Origin: Sympetrum striolatum
Taxonomy: Eukaryota > Arthropoda > Insecta > Odonata > Libellulidae
Direction: 5' to 3'
Assembly (NCBI GenBank): GCA_947579665.1
Contig: OX388344.1
Location: 14,192,346-14,256,345, forward strand
Length of the DNA stretch: 64,000 bases
Positions 46,984 to 62,019 of this stretch are shown here, in pieces (positions within the stretch are counted from its first letter, which is position 1; every line of letters begins with the position of its first letter). Below the pieces are notes generated by a model that worked only from the letters and a program-made list of their open reading frames with translations, did not search any database and was not told the origin of the DNA. Both the position numbers and the translations under genes were made by a program.

Positions 46984-49900
46984 ATGACGATGCAATATAA
47001 GGAGCAGGGTGGTGCTGAAAGATGGTGCTTGGTCGAGGGATGCGAACTCAAATTAACTAAGTACAAATGGATAAGAATGCTATTGCTGTACCGTATTTTG
47101 TGATTCGTCATTGTTATCAAAAGTAAATATAATTAACTTTCATTATTATCTTTCGGCATTATTTGGATCAACTTCCAAAGCCATGACGATGCGATATAAG
47201 GAGCAGGGTGGTGCTGAAAGATGGTGCTTGGTCGAGGGATGCGAACTCAAATTAACTAAGCACAAATGGATAAGAATGCTATTGCTGTACCTATTTTGTG
47301 ATTCGTCATTGTTATCAAAAGTAAATATAATTAACTTTCATTATTATCTTTCGGCAGCATTTGGATGAACTTCCGAAGCCATGACGATGCGATATAAGGA
47401 GCAGGGTGGTGCTGAAGGATGGTGCATGGTCGAGGGATGCGAACTCAAATTAACTAAGTACAAATGGATAAGAATGCTATTGCTGTACCTATTTTGTGAT
47501 TCGTCATTGTTATCAAAAGTAAATATAATTAACTTTCATTATTATCTTTCGGCAGCATTTGGATGAACTTCCGAAGCCATGACGATGCGATATAAGGAGC
47601 AGGGTGGTGCTGAAAGATGGTGCTTGGTCGAGGGATGCGAACTCAAATTAACTAAGCACAAATGGATAAGAATGCTATTGCTGTACCTATTTTGTGATTC
47701 GTCATTGTTATCAAAAGTAAATATAATTAACTTTCATTATTATCTTTCGGCAGCATTTGGATGAACTTCCGAAGCCATGACGATGCGATATAAGGAGCAG
47801 GGTGGTGCTGAAAGATGGTGCTTGGTCGAGGGATGCGAACTCAAATTAACTAAGTACAAATGGATAAGAATGCTATTGCTGTACCTATTTTGTGATTCGT
47901 CATTGTTATCAAAATAAATATAATTAACTTTCATTATTATCTTTCAGCAGCATTTGGATGAACATCCGAAGCCATGACGATGCGATATAAGGAGCAGGGT
48001 GGTGCTGAAAGATGGTGCTTGGTCGAGGGATGCGAACTCAAATTAACTAAGTACAAATGGATAAGAATGCTATTGCTGTACCTATTTTGTGATTCGTCAT
48101 TGTTATCAAAAGTAAATATAATTAACTTTCATTATTATCTTTCGGCAGCATTTGGATGAACTTCCGAAGCCATGACGATGCGATATAAGGAGCAGGGTGG
48201 TGCTGAAAGATGGTGCTTGGTCGAGGGATGCGAACTCAAATTAACTAAGTACAAATGGATAAGAATGCTATTGCTGTACCTATTTTGTGATTCGTCATTG
48301 TTATCAAAAGTAAATATAATTAACTTTCATTATTATCTTTCGGCAGCATTTGGATGAACTTCCGAAGCCATGACGATGCGATATAAGGAGCAGGGTGGTG
48401 CTGAAAGATGGTGCTTGGTCGAGGGATGCGAACTCAAATTAACTAAGTACAAATGGATAAGAATGCTATTGCTGTACCTATTTTGTGATTCGTCATTGTT
48501 ATCAAAAGTAAATATAATTAACTTTCATTATTATCTTTCGGCAGCATTTGGATGAACTTTCGAAGCAATGACGATGCGATATAAGGAGCAGGGTGGTGCT
48601 GAAAGATGGTGCTTGGTCGAGGGATGCGAACTCAAATTAACTAAGTACAAATGGATAAGAATGCTATTGCTGTACCTATTTTGTGATTCGTCATTGTTAT
48701 CAAAAGTAAATATAATTAACTTTCATTATTATCTTTCGGCAGCATTTGGATGAATTCCGAAGCCATGACGATGCGATATAAGGAGCAGGGTGGTGCTGAG
48801 AGATGGTGCTTGGTCGAGGGATGCGAACTCAAATTAACTAAGTACAAATGGATAAGAATGCTATTGCTGTACCTATTTTGTGATTCGTAATTGTTATCAA
48901 AAGTAAATATAATTAACTTTCATTATTATCTTTCGGCAGCATTTGGATGAACTTTCGAAGCCATGACGATGCGATATAAGGAGCAGGGTGGTGCTGAAAG
49001 ATGGTGCTTGGTCGAGGGATGCGAACTCAAATTAACTAAGTACAAATGGATAAGAATGCTATTGCTGTACCTATTTTGTGATTCGTCATTGTTATCAAAA
49101 GTAAATATAATTAACTTTCATTATTATCTTTCGGCAGCATTTGGATGAACTTCCGAAGCCATGACGATGCGATATAAGGAGCAGGGTGGTGCTGAAAGAT
49201 GGTGCTTGGTCGAGGGATGCGAACTCAAATTAACTAAGCACAAATGGATAAGAATGCTATTGCTGTACCTATTTTGTGATTCGTCATTGTTATCAAAAGT
49301 AAATATAATTAACTTTCATTATTATCTTTCGGCAGCATTTGGATGAACTTCCGAAGCCATGACGATGCGATATAAGGAGCAGGGTGGTGCTGAAAAATGG
49401 TGCTTGGTCGAGGGATGCGAACTCAAATTAACTAAGTACAAATGGATAAGAATGCTATTGCTTTACCTATTTTGTGATTCGTCATTGTTATCGAAAGTAA
49501 ATATAATTAACTTTCATTATTATCTTTCGGCAGCATTTGGATCAACTTCCGAAGCCATGACGATGCGATATAAGGAGCAGGGTGGTGCTGAAAGATGGTG
49601 CTTGGTCGAGGGATGCGAACTAAAATTAACTAAGTACAAATAGATAAGAATGCTATTGCTGTACCTATTTTGTGATTCGTCATTGTTATCAAAAGTAAAT
49701 ATAATTAACTTTCATTATTATCTTTCGGCAGCATTTGGATGAACTTCCGAAGCCATGACGATGCAATATAAGGAGCAGGGTGGTGCTGAAAGATGGTGCT
49801 TGGTCGAGGGATGCGAACTCAAATTAACTAAGTACAAATGGATAAGAATGCTATTGCTGTACCGTATTTTGTGATTCGTCATTGTTATCAAAAGTAAATA

Positions 49901-51931
49901 TAATTAACTTTCATTATTATCTTTCGGCATTATTTGGATCAACTTCCAAAGCCATGACGATGCGATATAAGGAGCAGGGTGGTGCTGAAAGATGGTGCTT
50001 GGTCGAGGGATGCGAACTCAAATTAACTAAGCACAAATGGATAAGAATGCTATTGCTGTACCTATTTTGTGATTCGTCATTGTTATCAAAAGTAAATATA
50101 ATTAACTTTCATTATTATCTTTCGGCAGCATTTGGATGAACTTCCGAAGCCATGACGATGCGATATAAGGAGCAGGGTGGTGCTGAAGGATGGTGCATGG
50201 TCGAGGGATGCGAACTCAAATTAACTAAGTACAAATGGATAAGAATGCTATTGCTGTACCTATTTTGTGATTCGTCATTGTTATCAAAAGTAAATATAAT
50301 TAACTTTCATTATTATCTTTCGGCAGCATTTGGATGAACTTCCGAAGCCATGACGATGCGATATAAGGAGCAGGGTGGTGCTGAAAGATGGTGCTTGGTC
50401 GAGGGATGCGAACTCAAATTAACTAAGCACAAATGGATAAGAATGCTATCGCTGTACCTATTTTGTGATTCGTCATTGTTATCAAAAGTAAATATAATTA
50501 ACTTTCATTATTATCTTTCGGCAGCATTTGGATGAACTTCCGAAGCCATGACGATGCGATATAAGGAGCAGGGTGGTGCTGAAAGATGGTGCTTGGTCGA
50601 GGGATGCGAACTCAAATTAACTAAGTACAAATGGATAAGAATGCTATTGCTGTACCTATTTTGTGATTCGTCATTGTTATCAAAATAAATATAATTAACT
50701 TTCATTATTATCTTTCAGCAGCATTTGGATGAACATCCGAAGCCATGACGATGCGATATAAGGAGCAGGGTGGTGCTGAAAGATGGTGCTTGGTCGAGGG
50801 ATGCGAACTCAAATTAACTAAGTACAAATGGATAAGAATGCTATTGCTGTACCTATTTTGTGATTCGTCATTGTTATCAAAAGTAAATATAATTAACTTT
50901 CATTATTATCTTTCGGCAGCATTTGGATGAACTTCCGAAGCCATGACGATGCGATATAAGGAGCAGGGTGGTGCTGAAAGATGGTGCTTGGTCGAGGGAT
51001 GCGAACTCAAATTAACTAAGTACAAATGGATAAGAATGCTATTGCTGTACCTATTTTGTGATTCGTCATTGTTATCAAAAGTAAATATAATTAACTTTCA
51101 TTATTATCTTTCGGCAGCATTTGGATGAACTTCCGAAGCCATGACGATGCGATATAAGGAGCAGGGTGGTGCTGAAAGATGGTGCTTGGTCGAGGGATGC
51201 GAACTCAAATTAACTAAGTACAAATGGATAAGAATGCTATTGCTGTACCTATTTTGTGATTCGTCATTGTTATCAAAAGTAAATATAATTAACTTTCATT
51301 ATTATCTTTCGGCAGCATTTGGATGAACTTTCGAAGCCATGACGATGCGATATAAGGAGCAGGGTGGTGCTGAAAGATGGTGCTTGGTCGAGGGATGCGA
51401 ACTCAAATTAACTAAGTACAAATGGATAAGAATGCTATTGCTGTACCTATTTTGTGATTCGTCATTGTTATCAAAAGTAAATATAATTAACTTTCATTAT
51501 TATCTTTCGGCAGCATTTGGATGAATTCCGAAGCCATGACGATGCGATATAAGGAGCAGGGTGGTGCTGAGAGATGGTGCTTGGTCGAGGGATGCGAACT
51601 CAAATTAACTAAGTACAAATGGATAAGAATGCTATTGCTGTACCTATTTTGTGATTCGTAATTGTTATCAAAAGTAAATATAATTAACTTTCATTATTAT
51701 CTTTCGGCAGCATTTGGATGAACTTTCGAAGCCATGACGATGCGATATAAGGAGCAGGGTGGTGCTGAAAGATGGTGCTTGGTCGAGGGATGCGAACTCA
51801 AATTAACTAAGTACAAATGGATAAGAATGCTATTGCTGTACCTATTTTGTGATTCGTCATTGTTATCAAAAGTAAATATAATAAATTTTCATTATTATCT
51901 TTCGGCAGCATTTGGATGAACTTCCAAAGCC
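46390..51931. repeat. Higher-order repeat: 14-mer (2771 bp), two tandem copies
   Basis: Variants recur 2771 bp apart (14 x 198 minus 1): GAAGGATGGTGCATGG in the units at 47381 and 50152, TTTCGGCATTATTTGG near 47152 and 49923, the one-base insertion CTGTACCGTATTTTG near 47087 and 49858, the one-base deletion TCAAAATAAATA near 47910 and 50681, and the one-base deletion GATGAATTCCG near 48750 and 51521. The net -1 in unit length is fully explained by these three indels. Copies run about 46390-49160 and 49161-51931. Confidence 0.9.
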
Positions 51932-54299
51932 ATGACGATGCGATATAAGGAGCAGGGTGGTGCTGAAAGATGGTGCTTGGTCGAGGGATGCGAACTCAAA
52001 TTAACTAAGTACAAATGGATAAGAATGCTATTGCTGTACCTATTTTGTAATTCGTCATTGTTATCAAAAGTAAATATAATTAACTTTCATTATTATCTTT
52101 CGGCAGCATTTGGATGAACTTCCAAAGCAATGACGATGCGATATAAGGAGCAGGGTGGTGCTGAAAGATGGTGCTTGGTCGAGGGATGCGAACTCAAATT
52201 AACTAAGTACAAATGGATAAGAATGCTATTGCTGTACCTATATTGTGATTCGTCATTGTTATCAAAAGTAAATATAATTAACTTTCATTATTATCTTTCG
52301 GCAGCATTTGGATGAACTTCCGAAGCCATGACGATGCGTTATAAGGAGCAGGGTGGTGCTGAAAGATGGTGCTTGGTCGAGGGATGCGAACTCAAATTAA
52401 CTAAGTACAAATGGATAAGAATGCTATTGCTGTACCTATTTTGTGATTCGTCATTGTTATCAAAAATAAATGTAATTAACTTTCATTATTATCTTTCGGC
52501 AGCATTTGGATGAACTTCCGAAGCCATGACGATGCGATATAAGGAGCAGGGTGGTGCTGAAAGATGGTGCTTGGTCGAGGGATGCGAACTCAAATTAACT
52601 AAGTAAAAATGGTTAAGAATGCTATTGCTGTACCTATTTTGTGATTCGTCATTGTTATCAAAAGTAAATATAATTAACTTTCATTATTATCTTTCGGCAG
52701 CATTTGGATGAACTTCCGAAGCCATGACGATGCGATATAAGGAGCAGGGTGGTGCTGAGAGATGGTGCTTGGTCGAGGGATGCGAACTCAAATTAACTAA
52801 GTACAAATGGATAAGAATGCTATTGCTGTACCTATTTTGTGATTCGTCATTGTTATCAAAAGTAAATATAATTAACTTTCATTATTATCTTTCGGCAGCA
52901 TTTGGATGAACTTCCGAAGCCATGGCGATGCGATATAAGGAGCAGGGTGGTGCTGAAAGATGGTGCTTGGTCGAGGGATGCGAACTCAAATTAACTAAGT
53001 ACAAATGGATAAGAATGCTATTGCTGTACCTATTTTGTGATTCGTCATTGTTATCAAAAGTAAATATAATTAACTTTCATTATTATCTTTCGGCAGCATT
53101 TGGATGAACTTCCGAAGCCATGACAATGCGATATAAGGAGCAGGGTGGTGCTGAAAGATGGTGCTTGGTCGAGGGATGCGAACTCAAATTAACTAAGTAC
53201 AAATGGATAAGAATGCTATTGCTGTACCTATTTTGTGATTCGTCATTGTTATCAAAAGTAAATATAATTAACTTTCATTAATATCTTTCGGCAGCATTTG
53301 AATGAACTTCCGAAGCCATGACGATGCGATATAAGGAGCAGGGTGGTGCTGAAAGATGGTGCTTGGTCGAGGGATGCGAACTCAAATTAACTAAGTACAA
53401 ATGGATAAGAATGCTATTGCTGTACCTATTTTGTGATTCGTCATTGTTATCAAAAGTAAATATAATTAACTTTCATTATTATCTTTCGGCAGCATTTGGA
53501 TGAACTTCCGAAGCCATGACGATGCGATATAAGGAGCAGGGTGGTGCTGAAAGAAGGTGCTTGGTCGAGGGATGCGAACTCAAATTAACTAAGTACAAAT
53601 GGATAAGAATGCTATTGCTGTACCTATTTTGTGATTCGTCATTGTTATCAAAAGTAAATATAATTAACTTTCATTATTATCTTTCGGCAGCATTTGGATG
53701 AACTTCCGAAGCCATGACAATGCGATATAAGGAGCATGGTGGTGCTGAAAGAAGGTGCTTGGTCGAGGGATGCGAACTCAAATTATCTAAGTACAAATGG
53801 ATAAGAATGCTATTGCTGTACCTATTTTGTGATTCGTCATTGTTATCAAAAGTAAATATAATTAACTTTCATTATTATCTTTCGGCAGCATTTGGATGAA
53901 CTTCCGAAGCCATGACGATGCGATATAAGGAGCAGGGTGGTGCTGAAAGATGGTGCTTGGTCGAGGGATGCGAACTCAAATTAACTAAGTACAAATGGAT
54001 AAGAATGCTATTGCTGTACCTATTTTGTGATTCGTCATTGTTATCAAAAGTAAATATAATTAACTTTCATTATTATCTTTCGGCAGCATTTGGATGAACT
54101 TCCGAAGCCATGACGATGCGATATAAGGAGCAGGGTGGTGCTGAAAGATGGTGCTTGGTCGAGGGATGCGAACTCAAATTAACTAAGTACAAATGGATAA
54201 GAATGCTATTGCTGTACCTATTTTGTGATTCGTCATTGTTATCAAAAGTAAATATAATTAACTTTCATTAATATCTTTCGGCAGCATTTGGATGAACTT

Positions 54300-55700
54300 C
54301 CGAAGCCATGACGATGCGATATAACAGCAGGGTGGTGCTGAGAGATGGTGCTTGGTCGAGGGATGCGAACTCAAATTAACTAAGTACAAATGGATAAGAA
54401 TGCTATTGCTGTACCTATTTTGTGATTCGTCATTGTTATCAAAAGTAAATATAATTAACTTTCATTATTATCTTTCGGCAGCATTTGGATGAACTTCCGA
54501 AGCCATGACGATGCGATATAAGAGCAGGGTGGTGCTGAAAGATGGTGCTTGGTCGAGGGATGCGAACTCAAATTAACTAAGTACAAATGGATAAGAATGC
54601 TATTGCTGTACCTATTTTGTGATTCGTCATTGTTATCAAAAGTAAATATAATTAACTTTCATTATTATCTTTCGGCAGCATTTGGATGAACTTCCGAAGC
54701 CATGACATTGCGATATAAGGAGCAGGGTGGTGCTGAAAGATGGTGCTTGGTCGAGGGATCGAACTCAAATTAACTAAGTACAAATGGATAAGAATGCTAT
54801 TGCTGTACCTATTTTGTGATTCGTCATTGTTATCAAAAGTAAATATAATTAACTTTCATTATTATCTTTCGGCAGCATTTGGATGAACTTCCGAAGCCAT
54901 GACGATGCGATATAAGGAGCAGGGTGGTGCTGAAAGAAGGTGCTTGGTCGAGGGATGCGAACTCAAATTAACTAAGTACAAATGGATAAGAATGCTATTG
55001 CTGTACCTATTTTGTGATTCGTCATTGTTATCAAAAGTAAATATAATTAACTTTCATTATTATCTTTCGGCAGCATTTGGATGAACTTCCGAAGCCATGA
55101 CGATGCGATATAAGGAGCAGGGTGGTGCTGAAAGATGGTGCTTGGTCGAGGGATGCGAACTCAAATTAACTAAGTACAAATGGATAAGAATGCTATTGCT
55201 GTACCTATTTTGTGATTCGTCATTGTTATCAAAAGTAAATATAATTAACTTTCATTATTATCTTTCGGCAGCATTTGGATGAACTTCCGAAGCCATGACG
55301 ATGCGATATAAGGAGCAGGGTGGTGCTGAAAGATGGTGCTTCGTCGAGGGATGCGAACTCAAATTAACTAAGTACAAATGGATAAGAATGCTATTGCTGT
55401 ACCTATTTTGTGATTCGTCATTGTTATCAAAAGTAAATATAATTAACTTTCATTAATATCTTTCGGCAGCATTTGGATGAACTTCCGAAGCCATGACGAT
55501 GCGATATAACAGCAGGGTGGTGCTGAGAGATGGTGCTTGGTCGAGGGATGTGAACTCAAATTAACTAAGTACAAATGAATAAGAATGCTATTGCTGTACC
55601 TATTTTGTGATTCGTCATTGTTATCAAAAGTAAATATAATTAACTTTCATTATTATCTTTCGGCAGCATTTGGATGAACTTCCGAAGCCATGACGATGCG
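54300..55700. repeat. Higher-order repeat: 6-mer related pair (period about 1186 bp)
   Basis: The unusual monomer start ATAACAGCAGGGTGG occurs near 54322 and 55508, each followed one monomer later by the one-base-deleted ATAAGAGCAGGG form. The spacing of 1186 bp is six monomers less two deleted bases. Confidence 0.6.
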
Positions 55701-58700
55701 ATATAAGAGCAGGGTGGTGCTGAAAGATGGTGCTTGGTCGAGGGATGCGAACTCAAATTAACTAAGTACAAATGGATAAGAATGCTATTGCTGTACCTAT
55801 TTTGTGATTCGTCATTGTTATCAAAAGTAAATATAATTAACTATCATTATTATCTTTCGGCAGCATTTGGATGAACTTCCGAAGCCTAGACGATGCGATA
55901 TAAGGAGCAGGGTGGAGCTGAAAGATGGTGCTTGGTCGAGGGATGCGAACTCAAATTAACTAAGTACAAATGGATAAGAATGCTATTGCTGTACCTATTT
56001 TGTGATTCGTAATTGTTACCAAAAGTAAATATAATTAACTTTCATTATTATCTTTCGGCAGCATTTGGATGAACTTCCGAAGCCATGACGATGCGATATA
56101 AGGAGCAGGGTGGTGCTAAGAGATGGTGCTTGGTCGAGGGATGCGAACTCAAATTAACTAAGTACAAATGGATAAGAATGCTATTGCTGTACCTATTTTG
56201 TGATTCGTAATTGTTATCAAAAGTAAATATAATTAACTTTCATTAATATCTTTCGGCAGCATTTGGATGAACTTCCGAAGCCATGACGATGCGATATAAG
56301 GAGCAGGGTGGTGCTAAGAGATGGTGCTTGGGCGAGGGATGCGAACTCAAATTAACTAAGAACAAATGGATAAGAATGCTATTGCTGTACCTATTTTGTG
56401 ATTCGTCATTGTTATCAAAAGTAAATATAATTAACTTTCATTATTATCTTTCGGCAGCATTTGGATGAACTTCCGAAGCCATGACGATGCGATATAAGGA
56501 GCAGGGTGGTGCTGAGAGATGGTGCTTGGTCGAGGGATGCGAACTCAAATTAACTAAGTACAAATGGATAAGAATGCTATTGCTGTACCTATTTTGTGAT
56601 TCGTCATTGTTATCAAAAGTAAATGTAATTAACTTTCATTATTATCTTTCGGCAGCATTTGGATGAACTTCCGAAGCCATGACGATGCGATATAAGAGCA
56701 GGGTGGTGCTGAAAGATGGTGCTTGGTCGAGGGATGCGAACTCAAATTAACTAAATACAAATGGATAAGAATGCTATTGCTGTACCTATTTTGTGATTCG
56801 TCATTGTTATCAAAAGTAAATATAATTAACTTTCATTATTATCTTTCGGCAGCATTTGGATGAACTTCCGAAGCCATGATGATGCGATATAAGGAGCAGG
56901 GTGGTGCTGAGAGATGGTGCTTGGTCGAGGGATGCGAACTCAAATTAACTAAGTACAAATGGATAAGAATGCTATTACTGTACCTATTTTGTGATTCGTC
57001 ATTGTTATCAAAAGTAAATATAATTAACTTTCATTATTATCTTTCGGCAGCATTTGGATGAACTTCCGAAGCCATGACGATGCGATATAAGGAGCAGGGT
57101 GGTGCTGAAAGATGGTGCTTGGTCGAGGGATGCGAACTCAAATTAACTAAGTACAAATTGATAAGAATGCTATTGCTGTACCTATTTTGTGATTCGTCAT
57201 TGTTATCAAAAGTAAATGTAATTAACTTTCATTATTATCTTTCGGCAGCATTTGGATGAACTTCCGAAGCCATGACGATGCGATATAAGGAGCAGGGTGG
57301 TGCTGAGAGATGGTGCTTGGTCGAGGGATGCGAACTCAAATTAACTAAGTACAAATGGATAAGAATGCTTTTACTGTACCTATTTTGTGATTCGTCATTG
57401 TTATCAAAAGTAAATATAATTAACTTTCATTATTATCTTTCGGCAGCATTTGGATGAACTTCCGAAGCCATGACGATGCGATATAAGGAGCAGGGTGGTG
57501 CAGAGAGATGGTGCTTCGTCGAGGGATGCGAACTCAAATTAACTAAGTACAAATGGATAAGAATGCTATTGCTGTACCTATTTTGTGATTCGTCATTGTT
57601 ATCAAAAGTAAATATAATTAACTTTCATTATTATCTTTCGGCAGCATTTGGATGAACTTCCGAAGCCATGACAATGCGATATAAGGAGCAGGGTTGTGCT
57701 GAAAGATGGTGCTTGGTCGAGGGATGCGAACTCTAATTAACTAAGTACAAATGGATAAGAATGCTATTGCTGTACCTATTTTGTGATTCGTCATTGTTAT
57801 CAAAAGTAAATATAATTAACTTTCATTAATATCTTTCGGCAGCATTTGGATGAACTTCCGAAGCCATGACGATGCGATATAAGGAGCAGGTTGGTGCTGG
57901 TAGATGGTGCTTGGTCGAGGGATGCGAACTCAAATTAACTAAGTACAAATGGATAAGAATGCTATTGCTGTACCTATTTTGTGATTCGTCATTGTTATCA
58001 AAAGTAAATATAATTAACTTTCATTATTATCTTTCGGCAGCATTTGGATGAACTTCCAAAGCCATGACGATGCGATATAAGGAGCATGGTGGTGCTGAAA
58101 GATGGTGCTTGGTCGAGGGATGCGAACTCAAATTAACTAAGTACAAATGGATAAGAATGCTATTGCTGTACCTATTTTGTGATTCGTCATTGTTATCAAA
58201 AGTAAATATAATTAACTTTCATTATTATCTTTCGGCAGCATTTGGATGAACTTCCGAAGCCATGACGATGCGATATAAAGAGCAGGGTGGTGCTGAATGA
58301 TGGTGCTTGGTCGAGGGATGCGAACTCAGATTAACTAAGTACAAATGGATAAGAATGCTATTGCTGTACCTATTTTGTGATTCGTCATTGTTATCAAAAG
58401 TAAATATAATTAACTTTCATTATTATCTTTCGGCAGCATTTGGATGAACTTCCGAAGCCATGACAATGCGATATAAGGAGCAGGGTTGTGCTGAAAGATG
58501 GTGCTTGGTCGAGGGATGCGAACTCAAATTAACTAAGTAAAAAAGGAAAAGAATGCTATTACTGTACCTATTTTGTGATTCGTCATTGTTATCAAAAGTA
58601 AATATAATTAACTTTCATTATTATCTTTCGGCAGCATTTGGATGAACTTCCGAAGCCATGACAATGCGATATAAGGAGCAGGGTGGTGCTGAAAGATGGT

Positions 58701-61700
58701 GCTTGGTCGAGGGATGCGAACTCACATTAACTAAGTACAAATGGATAAGAATGCTATTGCTGTACCTATTTTGTGATTCGTCATTGTTATCAAAAGTAAA
58801 TATAATTAACTTTCATTATTATCTTTCGGCAGCATTTGGATGAACTTCCGAAGCCATGACGATGCGATATAAGGAGCAGGGTGGTGCTGAAAGATGGTGC
58901 TTGGTCGAGGGATGCGAACTCAAATTAACTAAGTACAAATGGATAAGAATGCTATTGCTGTACCTATTTTGTGATTCGTCATTGTTATCAAAAGTAAATA
59001 TAATTAACTTTCATTATTATCTTTCGGCAGCATTTGGATGAACTTCGGAAGCCATGACGATGCGATATAAGGAGCAGGGAGGTGCTGAATGATGGTGCTT
59101 GGTCGAGGGATGCGAACTCAAATTAACTAAGTACAAATGGATAAGAATGCTATTGCTGTACCTATTTTGTGATTCGTAATTGTTATCAAAAGTAAATATA
59201 ATTAACTTACATTATTATCTTTCGGCAGCATTTGGATGAATTTCCGAAGCCATGACGATGCGATATAAGGAGCAGGGTGGTGCTAAGAGATGGTGCTTGG
59301 TCGAGGGATGCGAACTCAAATTAACTAAGTACAAATGGATAAGAATGCTATTGCTGTACCTATTTTGTGATTCGTCATTGTTATCAAAAGTAAATATAAT
59401 TAACTTTCATTATTATCTTTCTGCAGCATTTGGATGAACTTCCGAAGCCATGACGATGCGATATAAGGAGCAGGGTGGTGCTGAGAGATGGTGCTTGGTC
59501 GTGGGATGCGAACTCAAATTAACTAAGTACAAATGGATAAGAATGCTATTGCTGTACCTATTTTGTGATTCGTCATTGTTATCAAAAGTTAATATAATTA
59601 ACTTTCATTATTATCTTTCGGCAGCATTTGGATGAACTTCCGAAGCCATGACGATGCGATATAAGGAGCAGGGTGATACTGAGAGATGGTGCTTGGTCGA
59701 GGGATGCGAACTCAAATTAACTAAGTACAAATGGATAAGAATGCTATTACTGTACCTATTTTGTGATTCGTAATTGTTATCAAAAGTAAATATAATTAAC
59801 TTTCATTATTATCTTTCGGCAGCATTTGGATGAACTTCCGAAGCCATGACGATGCGATATAAGGAGCAGGGTGGTGCTGAAAGATGGTGCTTGGTCGAGG
59901 GATGCGAACTCAAATTAACTAAGTACAAATGGATAAGAATGCTATTGCTGTACCTATTTTGTGATTCGTCATTGTTATCAAAAGTAAATATAATTAACTT
60001 TCATTATTATCTTTCGGCAGCATTTGGATGAACTTCCGAAGCCATGACAATGCGATATAAGGAGCAGGGTGGTGCTGAAAGATGGTGCTTGGTCGAGGGA
60101 TGCGAACTCACATTAACTAAGTACAAATGGATAAGAATGCTATTGCTGTACCTATTTTGTGATTCGTCATTGTTATCAAAAGTAAATATAATTAACTTTC
60201 ATTATTATCTTTCGGCAGCATTTGGATGAACTTCCGAAGCCATGACGATGCGATATAAGGAGCAGGGTGGTGCTGAAAGATGGTGCTTGGTCGAGGGATG
60301 CGAACTCAAATTAACTAATTACAAATGGATAAGAATGCTATTGCTGTACCTATTTTGTGATTCGTAATTGTTATCAAAAGTAAATATAATTAACTTTCAT
60401 TATTATCTTTCGGCAGCATTTGGATGAACTTCCGAAGCCATGACAATGCGATATAAGGAGCAGGGTGGTGCTGAGAGATGGTGCTTGGTCGAGGGATGCG
60501 AACTCAAATTAACTAAGTACAAATGGATAAGAATGCTATTGCTGTACCTATTTTGTGATTCGTCATTGTTATCAAAAGTAAATATAATTAACTTTCATTA
60601 TTATCTTTCGGCAGCATTTGGATCAACTTCCGAAGCCATGACGATGCGATATAAGAGCAGGGTGGTGCTGAAAGATGGTGCTTGGTCGAGGGATGCGAAC
60701 TCAAATTAACTAAGTACAAATGGATAAGAATGCTATTGCTGTACCTATTTTGTGATTCGTCATTGTTATCAAAAGTAAATATAATTAACTTTCATTATTA
60801 TCTTTCGGCAGCATTTGGATGAACTTCCGAAGCCATGACGATGCGATATAAGAGCAGGGTGGTGCTGTAAGATGGTACTTGGTAGAGGGATGCGAACTCA
60901 AATTAACTAAGTACAAATGGATAAGAATGCTATTGCTGTACCTATTTTGTGATTCGTCATTGTTATCAAAAGTAAATATAATTAACTTTCATTATTATCT
61001 TTCGGCAGCATTTGGATGAACTTCCGAAGCCATGACGATGCGATATAAGAGCAGGGTGGTGCTGAAAGATGGTGCTTGGTCGAGGGATGCGAACTCAAAT
61101 TAACTAAGTACAAATAGATAAGAATGCTATTTCTGTACCTATTTTGTGATTCGTCATTGTTATCAAAAGTAAATATATTTAACTTTCATTATTATCTTTC
61201 GGCAGCATTTGGATGAACTTCCGAAGCCATGACGATGTGATATAAGAGCAGGGTGGTGCTGGTAGATTGTGCTTGGTCTAGGGATGCGAACTCAAATTAA
61301 CTAAGTACAAATGGATAAGAATGCTATTACTGTACCTATTTTGTGATTCGTCATTGTTATCAAAAGTTAATATAATTAACTTTCATTATTATCTTTCGGC
61401 AGCATTTGGATGAACTTCCGAAGCCATGACGATGCGATATAAGGAGCAGGGTGGTGATGAATGATGGTGCTTGGTCGAGGGATGCGAACTCAAATTAACT
61501 AAGTACAAATGGATAAGAATGCTATTGCTGTACCTATTTTGTGATTCGTCATTGTCATCAAAAGTAAATATAATTAACTTTCATTATTATCTTTCGGCAG
61601 CATTTGGATGAACTTCCGAAGCCATGACGATGCGATATAAGGAGCAGGGTGGTGCTGAAAGATGGTGCTTGGTAGAGGGATGCGAACTCAAATTAACTAA

Positions 61701-62019
61701 GTACAAATGGATAAGAATGCTATTACTGTACCTATTTTGTGATTCGTCATTGTTATCAAAAGTAAATATAATTAACTTTCATTATTATCTTTCGGCAGCA
61801 TTTGGATGAACTTCCGAAGCCATGACGATGCGATATTAGGAGCAGGGTGGTGCTGAAAGATGGTGCTTGGTCGAGGGATGCGAACTCAAATTAACTAAGT
61901 ACAAATGGATAAGAATGCTATTACTGTACCTATTTTGTGATTCGTCATTGTTATCAAAAGTAAATATAATTAACTTTCATTATTATCTTTCGGCAGCATT
62001 TGGATGAATTTCCGAAGCC

